Assembly: GCF_963678635.1 (NCBI RefSeq)
Contig: NC_087062.1
Location: 5,318,193-5,382,192, forward strand
DNA length: 64,000 nt
Reading direction: 5' to 3'
Origin: Symsagittifera roscoffensis
Taxonomy: Eukaryota; Xenacoelomorpha; Acoela; Convolutidae
In this document: positions 51,901 through 63,031 of the stretch, piece by piece
How the letters are laid out: each line of letters begins with the position of its first letter
How positions within the stretch are numbered: position 1 is the first letter of the stretch
Translations under genes and position numbers: made by a program
The notes under the pieces: model-generated
What the model saw: the letters and a program-made list of their open reading frames with translations, nothing else
What the model was told of the DNA's origin: nothing
Database searches by the model: none

Positions 51901-52345
51901 TTAATGGCCTACTCTGAGTGCCGCGCCCTGGGAGTCGATCTGCAACAGGGAGTCGATCTTTTTCATCAAAAGTCGCATCAATTTGTCCGCTAAGTCGATC
52001 ACATTAGTTACCGTTACATTTCCCTGTTCATATTCTTTGCGATTTTCAAATTACAAAATTTCCTCACTTAAGCCGGTTATTCTTACATTGTCTCGTCGAT
52101 TGTACGATTCCAACCATCCAGCTTCCAATAGAATTTGTAGCGTTTTCTTCCACCTCAGATTGGAATTTTTTTTCTGAAGTCCACCATTATTTCGTCGACT
52201 AAATATTTTATCGACTCGTTCACTTCTGTACTCATCGTTTGAGTCACCTCAGTTTTAAGTCTTTCCATTTGTTTTGAGTTGGTAGTTTCGAATGTCTGGA
52301 TAATAGTTGCTTTAGATTCTTCATTTGGTCGGCTCAGCATAATGA
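48960..52345 (-). mobile_element. Degenerate LINE (ORF1 remnant, endonuclease, RT)
   Basis: A minus-strand non-LTR element about 3.4 kb long, heavily mutated. At 52155-52340 is a coiled-coil-like segment with KATIIQTFE that may be ORF1. At 50906-51103 is the end of an AP endonuclease: SATRISNSSETCIDH and then FCDHYPVVLKF (the D-H motif). The RT follows with VNFADLKNGFNTFEHLILL and YGVRG (motif A region), TGVPQGSVLGPFIF near 49690 and FADET where YADD is expected near 49600. Near 49000-49260, HELFVYDLLKL is the C-terminal motif. Stops and frameshifts are frequent. It lies inside an intron of the receptor and on the same strand. Confidence 0.78.
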
Positions 52346-53390
52346 AGTGTTTTTGAAATCGGTCCTATCTTCCTTTCTGTCAGTACCAAGAGGGGTTGAT
52401 TCCTGAAATCTCAAGTTTTGCATTTCCTTCAAGGGGGACTGGTTCTTGTCCGAATCTATTTTCAGTTATCTGAAACTATTAAATGATTTCATCACAACAA
52501 TTAAAGAATATAACAACTGAAAAGGATATATTCACAGTAAAGCGGTTAAAAATATACAAACAAATCCCCTCTCCCTGTTCAAGTAGACACTCTAGTAATC
52601 ATTCCACTCTATTTGTCAGTCAATTTTTGCAAACGGAAAAGGACCAATTAACTCCCGGACACTTGTACCAGGGTAAAACAAATTTTTCTTTGTAAATTTT
52701 AATTTTTAACCAAATTTCGAACAAGTAAAGCGCGAAATAAGGTGTTTTCTAATTGGAAAAGTCATGAAAAACCTTTTAAATCCAGAAAAACTAGTTTAAC
52801 TCCAGCAAAAATTGGAGCACATCAATTTAATATCAATTGTCTACGCTCTAACTTTTTGTCTAATTTTTCTCATTACAGCAAGCACAGTAAACGACACAAA
52901 ATTGTGAAAAAATAGTCATTTTTTATTATTGTGGTCGGAGGCTCCTGCATTCACTATTTGCACAGCAACCCGAATACTTTCTAATAAAATTATGCTTTTA
53001 TAATAAAATATAATTGCATTTTTTCTCAAAAGTATCTAGCCCCAACATACACACATCCGACAATACATGACATGATTCGACGAAATTGTTGTTAATTTGA
53101 CACCAAAAGGAGTTTCAACTGCCTAATGTAAATTTTGAATAAATAATGAAAAAGAGTTTTTTGAGTTTTTTGTTCAATTGCATATTTTATAAGCCCAATC
53201 TGAACAACTTTGCATAAAATATATTGGATAAATTGAAAAAATTGAGACTTCAAAAACTGATTTGAAATTTTTGTATTTCATAGCCCACAAACAATCATTA
53301 ACTTTGGGAGCTCTTTTTGTATATTCTCAGCTTTTATATTTTCAGTTTTGAAATGCCTGTTCTCAAGGACAAATCTGGAGCTTTACTTCT
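52346..53390. other. Intronic AT-rich sequence
   Basis: No exon is recognised. The open frames at 52483 and 53317 (plus strand) show no domain. Confidence 0.4.
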
Positions 53391-53394
53391 AGTT

Positions 53395-53690
53395 TCAAAA
53401 AAATTTTGCGCAGACCAAGAGAAAATGATCAAAACGTCTGCAATAATGAAGCAGGGCTCTGCACGAACTTTATCAACCCTAAAATGCGCGACAAAAAAAA
53501 CGCAATTTTTATGCTAAAATTTTCCAAAAACGCCCAAAAACGGCTTTTTTGACCTGTTTTTTTTTTAATTTCGCCTACGGTGCAGAAAAATTGTCAAAAT
53601 AGGGTCTTTATAGTGTTTTGGGAGGGCTCGGAAAATCAATTTGGTCGACTTAAAAAAATTCGACAGAACTTTCTGATCGGAGCTATAGTT
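53395..53690 (-). repeat. hAT-like MITE family, internal copy in reverse
   Basis: In reverse orientation it carries the phrases aagtcgaccaaattgattttcc and actataaagaccctatttt that are also in the copy at 59956-60385. The terminal repeats are not clear. Confidence 0.5.
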
Positions 53691-53974
53691 TAGAATATGT
53701 AATTTTTCAGGAAAATTCAACATTTCCCCTCTTTAGAGTTTTCGAAGATGAGCTGACCTATTTCTAAATTGCAATTTTCAGCCAATTAGAAGAAAGAAAT
53801 AAGAAATGAGCGTTGAAACATTTTGATAGAAAAATAAATTAGGGTGGATAACTTTTCGTTTGATGTTTTTGGGGAAGCCATGTGAGATTTATGTAGATTT
53901 TTTCGGATGAAATTATTTCTCTTATTTTCGGCGGCAGTTCGAATTATTCCCTCCTATTCACGGGTATACATTAC

Positions 53975-54125
53975 CTTCATTAAGGTCGTAGGTAAAGTTG
54001 ATCTTTTCGGATTTCTCATAAAATTTGCTTCTTGCTTTTTCTTCAGTGATAGTTGTCAGTTGGAGAACCACTTCCGACCGAGATGACAGTTCCGACGTTT
54101 CCAAACAAATGAGGCCAATTTCTTG
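53975..54125 (-). CDS. FN3 receptor exon, second half of split FN3
   Basis: The acceptor is TTGTTTCAG|CAAGAAATT and the donor is AATGAAG|GTAATG. It is phase 0 in and phase 1 out, 151 bases. It encodes EIGLICLETSELSS and SEVVLQLTT, F and G strands of an FN3 module, then a linker. It pairs in phase with 56756-56922, with a 2.6 kb intron between them that holds the Penelope fragment. Confidence 0.58.
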
Positions 54126-54225
54126 CTGAAACAATGCGATCAAAGTAATCAACGGTTGTGAATAAGTTGTTCAGGTTTGTTGTATACAGTGTTGCTGTAA
54201 ATTATTCGAACAAAACGAATAAAAG

Positions 54226-54615
54226 TTGAAATCTAAAACGCGTTTCTCTCCAACTGATATTACCTAAGACAAAAAATGATGAAGACAATGTTTGCTTAGA
54301 CAATTAGAAAAGTTATGCAATTTTGTTTCAAAATTCGGGCTCAAAAATTGCCCAAATATAAATCATTTTTGCTTGTTTCTTTTTCAGTCAGTTAAAAAGT
54401 GAGCAAAAACTGAAAAAAAATCTGCAATACCTATATGAGAGTCTTCACTACGTTCATTACTCTTAAAAACGTTTTGGACAAAGTTTCGGAGATTATGCCC
54501 TTTCTACACTTCGCAGGGCTACATAAAAAGCTCACTTTGAAATAGTTTTGAAAAATTGAAATCTATAACGGGTTTTTCTCCAACTGAGTTTAATTTAGAC
54601 AGTAACTGATGAAGA
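54226..54615 (-). repeat. R1-type repeat segments flanking the Penelope fragment
   Basis: 54417-54560 is a direct repeat of 56030-56165 (shared: gagagtcttcactacgttca, tggacaaagtttcggagatt). In addition 54226-54300 and 54541-54615 are direct repeats of each other, with gaagacaatgtttg. Confidence 0.75.
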
Positions 54616-54616
54616 C

Positions 54617-55575
54617 AATGTTTGGTGGCGAGGGACATGTGATATGATACACCCCATTACTACAGAGATGATTTGGGATCTTGGATTTTAGAGAGCGGAC
54701 AGCAGTTTTCAGTTTCCGGGTTGTGAAAATAACAGGGACACGAGTGATATAGTTCACACGTCTTCTAAACGTGTCACTCACAGTGGCTCTGTCTTGCGAA
54801 GTGAACATTGTTAACAGGCCTTTGTCTTTCTTCTGCCTGTCCGTGATGTTGATTTTTGGACCCAAGAGTTTATCAATAGTTTATCTGACGATGGGTTTGT
54901 AGAATTGGGGTGGATACTGGTTTGCTTCCCATATCTTCTTAGCCTTTTGAATACCAGTATGAAAACTGTTCCATGTCGATGTGGCATTAAAGATGCGGTG
55001 AATGCTGCCCTGAATTATGTTGCGTTTGTGACCAATCGGTGCAAGGGCTCTGAGGGAAAGGATCAGTCCAGTATCTGTGGGTTTCTGATACCAAATCGTA
55101 CTCACACATGCATCCTGGCATTTTACGGACATGTCCAGAAAAGGGATCCCGTTGTCTCTCAACCTTTCGATAGTAAATTCCAAGTTGTGATGAAGCGTGT
55201 AGACACTGTCTTAGATGCTGTCGATAGAGTCACTCTGCGCAGATCTCAAGATATCGTCTACATAGCGTCCAAAGATTTTGCTTTTTCCCTCATGGCCGGA
55301 ACCGTCTCCTCTTCTTGGCACTGAGTGCAAATCCACTGGTCACCATGCATGTTCTTAATTACATTGAGTGAGATCTCACTGGCGTTTACGGTGAAATCAG
55401 AAATTGCATTTCTTGCACCGTATAGAGTATCCTTTCCAAGTAGGATCCTTTCCATATTTGAGTATCCTTTCCATATTTGAACTTGAGCCTCTTTTGTAGC
55501 TCCACAAAGTTGATGCACTGTATAATCTTCTGGTTTTTGCAAAAAAAATAAATTGAATTTACTGTTATTGCCAAC
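54617..55575 (-). mobile_element. Penelope-like element fragment
   Basis: On the minus strand the text reads FGRYVDDIL (RT catalytic motif, about 55240-55268), then NLEFTIERLRDNGIPFLDM, WYQKPTDTG, and TRKLKTAVRSLKSKIPNHLC followed by GVYHITCPS, the start of a GIY-YIG domain. This order and these motifs are those of Penelope-like retroelements. There are at least two frameshifts and one stop, and the GIY-YIG domain is cut short. The element sits in a phase 0 intron of the receptor. Confidence 0.8.
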
Positions 55576-55794
55576 ATAGATAGTTTTTTTCAGTCGAAAA
55601 ACTAATTTTTTTCTTTAAAAACAATTTTTAACAAAGCCAATCGAAGACTGGAAAAGAGTAATGAATGCAAGTAAACATAAAAAAACACTATCTTTGTTGA
55701 AAAAACTCAACTTTCGAACTTCAACGTAAAAAAATAGATGCCCTTTGAGCTTTTTGAATTTCTAGCTTAATTTTTGATAGGTGCTTTTTTGATA

Positions 55795-56310
55795 AAAAGA
55801 ACCCAACTTGAGAAAACTAGATCGACAGGTAAAGTTTTTATTCCGCTGGAAATCTAAAAACTAAATTCCACTTCCGAAACTAGAAATCGTTCACGAATGT
55901 TTGCGCCGTTTGAACGTTCGTGTTTGGAGAGTGCTATTTACGTAAGTTTCAGCTGATGAGTTTCAATTGTACGAAAAAATAACATATATACCTAAATGCA
56001 TCTAATTTTTAAGACTTTTTCCTGAAAAAAAAATCAGCAATAGCTATACGAGAGTCTTCACTACGTTCATTACTCTTAACAACTTTTTGGACAAAGTTTC
56101 GGAGATTATGCCCTTGCTAAATTTTGTGGAGCTACATAAAAAGCTCACTTTGAAATAATTTTGTCTGCAATTGATCCTGTAGTTTTAGCGTACATTTCGA
56201 TTGACTGAAAAAAGATTAAGTAAAGCAAAAATTTTCTCTGTCATTTTGTCTTAAGTAAACCCAGTTTGAGAAAAACGCGTTTAAGATTTCAATTTTTTTG
56301 CGGTTTCTCC
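55795..56310 (-). repeat. Interspersed repeat family R1, minus copy
   Basis: Reverse complement of the copy at 39850-40240 over much of its length. The part at 56030-56165 is repeated directly at 54417-54560, on the far side of the Penelope fragment. Confidence 0.65.
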
Positions 56311-56329
56311 AGATAGTTTACATCAGCAC

Positions 56330-56705
56330 GGAAGAATTTTCAAAAAAGTTCTGAAAAACTGTGGGCCTTTTTTTAGATTGACCAAGTTGATTTCGTAGCT
56401 CTCGCAATGCAGTAAAAAGATCCCAAGCACTAAAAATATTCTAACTCGGCAAAAATGTTTTAAAAAAAGGCCAAAAAGGCCTTTTCAGACATTTTTTGAA
56501 AAGGTTGATAAAAAAATCGCATTTTTTCGGCGCACGCTTCTTCTCAAAATTAGTAATTACTGGCTCTGAAGGCGCCTTCAAAATTTTTAGTGTCCGTCAG
56601 CTTACAATGGATACCTCAAATTAGTACAAAGGGGGGACGTTTTGGGTTGACAGGGGGTCGAATCCCTTAGGGAAGGGGAAATCGCCCCCCTGCTCCACAA
56701 ATCTG
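56330..56705 (+). repeat. hAT-like MITE family, degenerate long copy
   Basis: It follows the copy at 59956-60385 along its length: gattttcaaaa-type start, cttttttt-agattgaccaa, the gcgcacgctt region, gtttgggttg and gggtcgaatccct near the end. The terminal repeats are worn. Confidence 0.55.
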
Positions 56706-56755
56706 CTGGTCTTATTAGTGATTGTTTTTTTTTCTTCAAATCAAACAAATCATAC

Positions 56756-56922
56756 CTGATCTTCAACGGTGTCTTCGACCTCGAAAACAGGGCGATTATT
56801 CTGACAAATCTCTATTTCGAGTTTGTTAAAATAAGAAATATTGCGCTGTGATTTCCACAGAAGACAGATCTTATCGTCGAAGTTCAAAATCACATCAGGT
56901 TTCGACTCTATCGGTTTCATAT
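56756..56922 (-). CDS. FN3 receptor exon, first half of split FN3
   Basis: The acceptor is GTTTTAG|ATATGAAACC and the donor is GATCAG|GTATGA. It is phase 1 in and phase 0 out, 167 bases. It encodes KPDVILNFDDKICLLWKSQ (A and B strands with the core Trp) and FNKLEIEIC (C strand). Confidence 0.62.
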
Positions 56923-57700
56923 CTAAAACATAGCCCCTTTTAACGACAATTACTTGTTAAAAAAACTCAAATAAACTCAAGTTTATTTCTTAGTTAAAAG
57001 TTTTTGATTAAAAATGTATATCAACTCTGCATCAACTTCAAGAGACTGTTACAAATGATATTGATCAACTGGACCGATAGAAACTTTTTCTTTTTGTTTT
57101 CATGATTATAACTATACTAAATGTGAACAAGACTGCTTGTATCAGTTCCAAAACCTATAGTCCCAACTTGATAGTTTTCACTAAAAAAAATTCAATTTTT
57201 TTTCTTAATTTTTTGTTTGTTTTTCATTTTTTTTGGACAATTGATATCCATTATGCCTAATTTACTACTTTTTTCACCGTGTGTACAGTTTTCCAATCAC
57301 ACCGTTCACAAACAACGACAAATTGGAAAAAAAAGAAAAAAGAAAAGAAGAGTTTTTTTCTGCTATTTTTTGTTTAAAACGAATATGGTCGGAACGTTCT
57401 GTGCTTCTTTATTTTGTAATGCGAGAGCATTTTTGCTTTTCTTTTAGCAAATAAATTCAAATTTGATTTAAAAGAAAACAACAATAAACCCAAAAAAATC
57501 CAGTTTGAGAGTGAAAACATTTTTCCTGAAAAATCGACAGAAATAAAGCACACGCCCTATTAGGGTTTTCACTTTGCTTAATAAAACATGAAAGTAAGCT
57601 GGAATATCACTTAGTATCATACTGTTTAAAGTATTCCGATCATTTAAATTTGACTCTTTTCTCATGAAAAAATATCCTTCAGAAAATGTTTTTTTTTAAT
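56923..57700. other. Intronic AT-rich sequence
   Basis: No exon or clear repeat. The plus-strand frame at 57217-57447 is a low-complexity T-rich artefact. Confidence 0.4.
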
Positions 57701-57702
57701 GT

Positions 57703-57812
57703 AGTTACTGCGAATCGCAGAGGAGCTATCAGTAGGCCTTAACAGTCCTGTCGAGGATAGTCCATTTGTATCAACTCCCCACATTCCAGACAGTGTTATT
57801 TAATTTAATTAT
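57703..57812 (-). mobile_element. SINE S1, 3' fragment
   Basis: It contains ctgcgaatcgcagaggagct and the following body phrase (aggccttaacagtcctgtcg) identical to the 58758 copy; the rest is absent. Confidence 0.65.
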
Positions 57813-57818
57813 TCTTAC

Positions 57819-58145
57819 CCGTGATCAGGTACGTGGTTTCACTCGAACGGCTGCTCAAATTGAAATCACTCGAGGTTTTCACCACAACTTGATAGACAGT
57901 TCCAAATTTGGGAAATCTAAGATCGATGTGATTCGACTTGACGTCAAAATAAATTGGCAGAGATTGGAAGTTGTCTAATTCTGAGATGGGAGTAAAGTCT
58001 CGCTGTTGCGAGAACTCTCCAATTTCGGAGACAAAGAAACGCTTCCAACTTCCCTCATTCGGCTCTCTCACAGTTAAGTTGAACCATCGTCCATCCGAAT
58101 TGGTGACTTTATCTGCCCCGGTGATTTTATCTGGTTTGGTGGGAG
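57819..58145 (-). CDS. FN3 receptor exon, one complete FN3 domain
   Basis: The acceptor is ACATTTTAG|CTCCCACC and the donor is ATCACGG|GTAAGA. It is phase 1 in and phase 1 out, 327 bases, a symmetric module exon. It reads PTKPDKITG, then RWFNLTVREPNEGSW, a long central part, and FGTVYQVVVKTSSDF with the F-strand tyrosine, ending TTYLITG. This is the best FN3 match in the gene. Confidence 0.72.
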
Positions 58146-58287
58146 CTAAAATGTACCAGAAAAAATTCAACAGAAACAAAAACAAGTCAGTTAGAAATCA
58201 AAAACCAATAAAAAAATTTCTTCATAAAAGCATTTTTTTCAGATATCAGGCGAGATAAAATGATTATTGCATAGCTGCCGAAAAATT

Positions 58288-58395
58288 ACAGGATGGCTTA
58301 TGTTAGAACCCAAAATCTTGACATTCTACTTGTTCTTTAAATAAATAAACTGCCGTTGGAAGGTCAAGATATCGTCTCAATACGAGCCATCCTGT
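58288..58395. repeat. Small foldback MITE
   Basis: Left acaggatggct and right agccatcctgt are terminal inverted repeats. Inner segments (atcttgac and gtcaagat) also pair, giving a hairpin over most of the 108 bases. Confidence 0.75.
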
Positions 58396-58499
58396 TGTTT
58401 TTTATACACTAATCAATTCATCTCGCTTAAAACCTGAAAAAAAAACAATTTTTTAAATAAAAAACTTCGTAATGGCTTTTGATTTGCTTTTAAAAAGTG

Positions 58500-59712
58500 T
58501 ACCCGAGTCTCCTTGGTTTGATGCATAAAACTTTTTTCGTCACTGATTGTAATTAAAAATCAATGCGTATTTGAATATTTTAAATCTTTTGTCATATCTG
58601 TTCTTATTTTCCAAAAAACTACTTTCTTTTAGTGGAAAAATAATACTTTTCATGAAGTCAATATATATGAGCACAGTCGATTTGAACGGAAAATATGACA
58701 AAAAATTCATATAATTAGTTTAATTTGGAGCACTTATGGCCAATCTGAGTGCTTATAATAATAATTGTAGTTCCTGCGAATTGCAGAGGAGCTATCAGTA
58801 GGCCTTAACAGTCCTGTCGAGGATAGTCCATTTGTATTATCTCCCCACATTCCAGACAGTGTTATTTTGCTGAGCAAAACTGTTTTTTTTGCGACTGAAG
58901 GCCGTATTTTTTGCGTCTAGAAGTTTTACGTGGTACCACTATTGCATCCAAATTTGGTCAGGTTGTGGTAGATCTGAATCTGGAGGTCAAGTGAGAGCTT
59001 GTCCTCACACACTATCATTGCCATTGTATGGGATCGAATACACGATCTGACGATTTCAAAATGAACGCCTACCACTGTGCTAAGTGCTTATCTGTAATCA
59101 CGTGCTTCTCTTTTCCTTTAGAAATTAACAGAATCCTATTAATTGGCGTGGATTTTTCTTCAGGCTAATTGCGCTGATTTAACTCATAAATTTATGTTTG
59201 TGAAAATTTTTCCTCTACATTCAATACGTCGATGCGAGTATTTAGACGCAAGGTTGACCCTGAATTATACCCAGTAATTAAAATTAATTAGGGTTTGTAG
59301 GATGAACTTAAGAAAAAATGATTCTAAACTGAATTTAATTACTGAGTATATGTAACGGAAAATGGTTCAAAAAACAAATTTAGAAAAATTAGCGCAATTG
59401 CAGTGACAAAAAATCACCCCAAAAAACTCCGTTACTCTCATAAAAAAGAACAAGCACACGAATTAGCCATAAATGCTCCTCATGAAACTAATTATATGAT
59501 TTTTTTTTTCAATTTTTCCATACAACTCGACTGTGCTCTTATAACTTAATCTCATGAAGCAAATATGTTTTTCTCACAAAAGGACATCAGCTTTTATAAT
59601 TTGAGAGTTAGAACATATATGGCAAAGAACTCAGTTGATTTAAAATAGTTAAAAACGCATTGGTTGTACGACTACATCAATGACGAGTAAAGTTTTAAAA
59701 ATAAGGCCAAGG
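58500..59712. mobile_element. Long-inverted-repeat transposon with nested SINE
   Basis: The arms at about 58500-58752 and 59452-59712 are inverted copies. Shared segments include gagcacagtcga, catataattagttt, and, further out, ccttgg followed by aaaactttnntcgtca. The outer limits may be wider. A SINE S1 copy lies inside (58758-59098). No transposase is visible, so this is a non-autonomous DNA element or a foldback element. Confidence 0.7.
58758..59098 (-). mobile_element. SINE S1, full-length copy
   Basis: Minus orientation. The head has a perfect A box (tagcacagtgg) and a B box (tattcgatccc). The body phrases match the copy at 6477-6795, and the 3' end has the palindrome ctgcgaattgcag and an attatt tail. 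It is the most complete copy in the window. Confidence 0.75.
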
Positions 59713-59955
59713 AAACGTTTGATTGAAAGTTTGTACTCCAGTAAATTCTTTGACACAATTCTGGGAGCAAAAAATACATGAGCAGAATAATTACTGCAAA
59801 CCATTAATTCTCAAGGGATCGGCATGTGAGTCAAATAGCCAGCTTAAAAAAAAGAAGTTTCGCTACTTCATATTTTGTCCATTTAAATTTGAAAGTTTTT
59901 GAACAACGTGCCGTTAGCTGATTTTTTAATGAAAACAATACATAAGAATCAAGCT
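59713..59955. other. Intronic or upstream sequence
   Basis: No feature seen. Confidence 0.4.
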
Positions 59956-60385
59956 CAGGGCCGGATATAGGTTTTCATCGAGAGAGGTAGATTTTCAAAA
60001 TGTATTAAGAGATTTGCCGACCCTTTTTTTGTGTCGACCAAATTCATTTTCCAAACGCTCCCCGAACTCTATAAAGACCCTATTTGGTCACAAAAAAACT
60101 TGCTCCGCAAGCACATTAAAAAAACAGATCAAAATACCATTTTTGGTCAATTTTTGGTAACTTTTGTCAAAAACTTGCGTTCTTTTGATGCGCGCTCCCC
60201 AGAATAAGTATATTTTTGGCAAAAGAGGCGCCCTTACAAAGTTGTAGGATTCGTCAGTCAAAAATGGATGTAACCATTAGTAACCGAAAGAGGGACTGTT
60301 TGGGTTGGTGAGGGCTCGAATCCCTGTGTGAAGAGAAAGCGTCCCCATCCACATCCCCGAAGTCCGCCCCCTCCCCCCGAAGTCC
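59956..60385 (+). mobile_element. hAT-like MITE, long copy
   Basis: It starts CAGGGCCGGATATAGG and ends near gaagtccgcccc, an imperfect inverted terminus. It is the longest copy of this family. The internal sequence is non-coding. Confidence 0.6.
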
Positions 60386-60489
60386 ACCATCATAGTTTTT
60401 TTTTGTGGTGTGAAATGTTAACACTATAATCGATTCTCATGCGGCACTCAGACAACAAATTGAAACAAAAAATTGATTTAATCCATTGT

Positions 60490-61430
60490 TTTATCAAATT
60501 TTAATTGACTCATAATGTCATGCAAGCTTGCCAGCATTCAATCAGATGCAAAATCTCTCCTGCAGTGGGCCCTTGTGAACAATATGCATTTTAACTTGAC
60601 AAAACTAATTTATTTACTTGCCCATCGACTGATGCTACTATCCAAATGGATGCCAACGTTGTCGAGACCTCTGATCAAGTAAAAGACCTTGGCATTTACA
60701 TATCATCCACACTTTCATGGAGTTTCCACGTTCAAAAGCGCCTGAATCTTGCTTCTAGCACGTTTTTGCGCTTAGAACGTAACATCCCTTTTACCACGCC
60801 ACGGGATAATAAGCTACGACTCTACAACGTGTACATAGTTTCGAGTATGCTATACGGTTCTTCTGTTGCTGCCTTTAATTTAGGCGACTTTGAGCAAATG
60901 GAACAACTACAGAATCGAGCGAGCACCTGGATTATTGGCGGCGAGCTTCGGCACTCAGCAACTGATTGTCTATGTCGACTAAAGCTGCTTCCTATATCTC
61001 TCAGGCTTCAATAAAATGATCTGATTTTGTTAAACAAACTGGTAAATGGAAAGTGCGATATTGATATCTGGTCCTATGTGCAGTTGAAATACCCTCGACC
61101 TCGTCTTCGGCGCAGCAACCTGACGCCCCTTGAAATAACGCGTTGTCGATTAAAAAGGACTGATTCCTCGTTTTACCACAGAGTGTGCTATCTAGCCAAT
61201 AGACTTCATATCGAGACACGTATTTCTGTATTTGATTACCCAAAAGCTTTCAAAACTGATGTATCCAATCTCTTCATAACTTTCTTGATCGACCCGTATA
61301 ATCGCAGCAACTCGTGCAGTAAATTCGTAAATTCGTTTTTTGTTATTGTTTAAAATGCCGATTGTGCCACATGTAAGTTTGCTCAAGAAATATAAAGTCT
61401 TTTACTCCTACTACTACTACATACATTTGA
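60490..61430 (+). mobile_element. CR1/jockey-like LINE fragment
   Basis: The plus-strand frame at 60646-61014 reads VKDLGIYISSTLSWSFHVQK, NKLRLYNVYIVSSMLYGS and FEQMEQLQNRASTWIIGG, the conserved thumb and C-terminal part of a non-LTR reverse transcriptase. After one stop and frame change it continues to about 61350 (FYHRVCYLANRL, FLIDPYN). The 3' end is a tactactacta tail. It is 5' truncated. Confidence 0.85.
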
Positions 61431-62820
61431 AGCCAAGTAAACGGAATTTTTGCGAAATGAATTATGCAGAATAAGTGCAAAACGAGTGTACGGGTTACTT
61501 GAGTACTGAACCTTTCATTATTTTCAAAACAATTACATAGCCACCCCCCCCCTTCCAAAAAAAATATTTACCAATCTTCTCTTTTACCATCCTCTTGCTT
61601 TTTGTTCTTTACCCAATTCACATCCCTACCAGAAACAACTCCTAGCAGCATTTTAATTCTTGACTCCCCACAACCACTAACACCCAAACTTTTTGATGGA
61701 AATTTCAAACTTAGTATTTAAAAATTTTTTTTACATGATAACATATATGCACAAAAATTATTAATGAAAAAAAGGTTGCAATTTTGGTGCACCTTTTAGA
61801 AAATTTTCACAAAAAAACTGCACTTTTCTGCGCTTGCTCTCTTTCAAAATTAGAATAAAAAATCTATATACACAAATACAATCATGTCAACTTAATCTAT
61901 TTTACTTCCACCCACCGAAATCCTAAATGAATTTGAAAAAATGAGTGAAAGTTTCAAGTTGGGTATTATAAAATGCGTAACAAATTTCAAAGTTGCACAG
62001 GAAAAAGTTCAAATTGAAGAGCAAGTTAAGAAACTTATTTTTAACAACCTTGTACGCTTAAAAAACAACTCTCAATAAACTGGAAAAAACGTCGATTATA
62101 ACTGGGTTTCATTGTCTTTATCTACAAAAGTCAAAACTTATCAATATCAATCAATTGCAATGGATTTAATGCTTCAATAGACAAACACAAAATATTCCAT
62201 TTTCCTTTAAATATAATAAAATTATAGACACATAGAATAAAATTCAAATTGGATCAGTTTTATCGACACCATTCGCTATTATCGGCAAGAACAATGAAAC
62301 TCAAACTTAATAAATTCTTACCTATGGAGCTCCAGTGCGTGAAATCAATTTTAAATCAATTCAAATCGATACTTTCTTGAACCTCTTCATCTTCAAAATC
62401 TATAAAAATGATTGGTTGCTCGTATTGGGACAAAGCTCTAAATTTCCTACTGCATTGTTTGCTTCACAAAATAGATAAAATTTTCAAAAAATGTCTTATT
62501 CAATATACCAATTAGCATGCCTCATTTCAACTTGGAAGGATTAAGTCGTCTTGTACGGGTTATTTGCACAAAGTATACCGCGCATTAACTATACCAAATT
62601 TGCAAACTGGCCAATTTGCCAATATTCAAACCCCAATATTTCTGCGAAAAATGATCACAGGAAAAAAACTTAAATTTTCAGATCAGGAAGTACCATTCGA
62701 CTGATATAGAAAATTGCCGTTTAAAATTGCTAGTTAAAAAGTCCAAATTTGTGTAGAGAAAAAAAACTATCCCCCAGCACAAATATTCCGTCCCTTTTTT
62801 GAAAATCGGAAAGGCCAATG
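61431..62820. other. Intronic AT-rich sequence
   Basis: No exon, repeat or gene recognised. A C-run lies near 61540. Confidence 0.4.
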
Positions 62821-62823
62821 TGA

Positions 62824-62998
62824 ACAATCTCCCCCCTAAATAGAGCAAGTGAACAGTCTACCCCCTAGCATTAATTGACAAAACCATGCTGTGAGGCCTG
62901 AATGTACTATGCTCAAATCTGATTGGCTGAAAAAAATTACTTTTGACCGAGTGAAGTCTCTGCTCCCTAAATTGATTGTCTGCTAAGGGGGAGATTGT
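62824..62998. repeat. Short inverted-repeat element next to an exon
   Basis: Termini acaatctccccc and gggggagattgt are perfect inverted repeats 175 bases apart. It ends 33 bases from the exon at 63032, so it lies just inside the intron. Confidence 0.75.
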
Positions 62999-63031
62999 CT
63001 ACTTGGTCCGTCGCAACAATAATATTTTTAC

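Noticed and set aside
57217-57447. Coding frame rich in Phe and Lys
   Set aside because: It is low-complexity translation of T- and A-runs with no domain.
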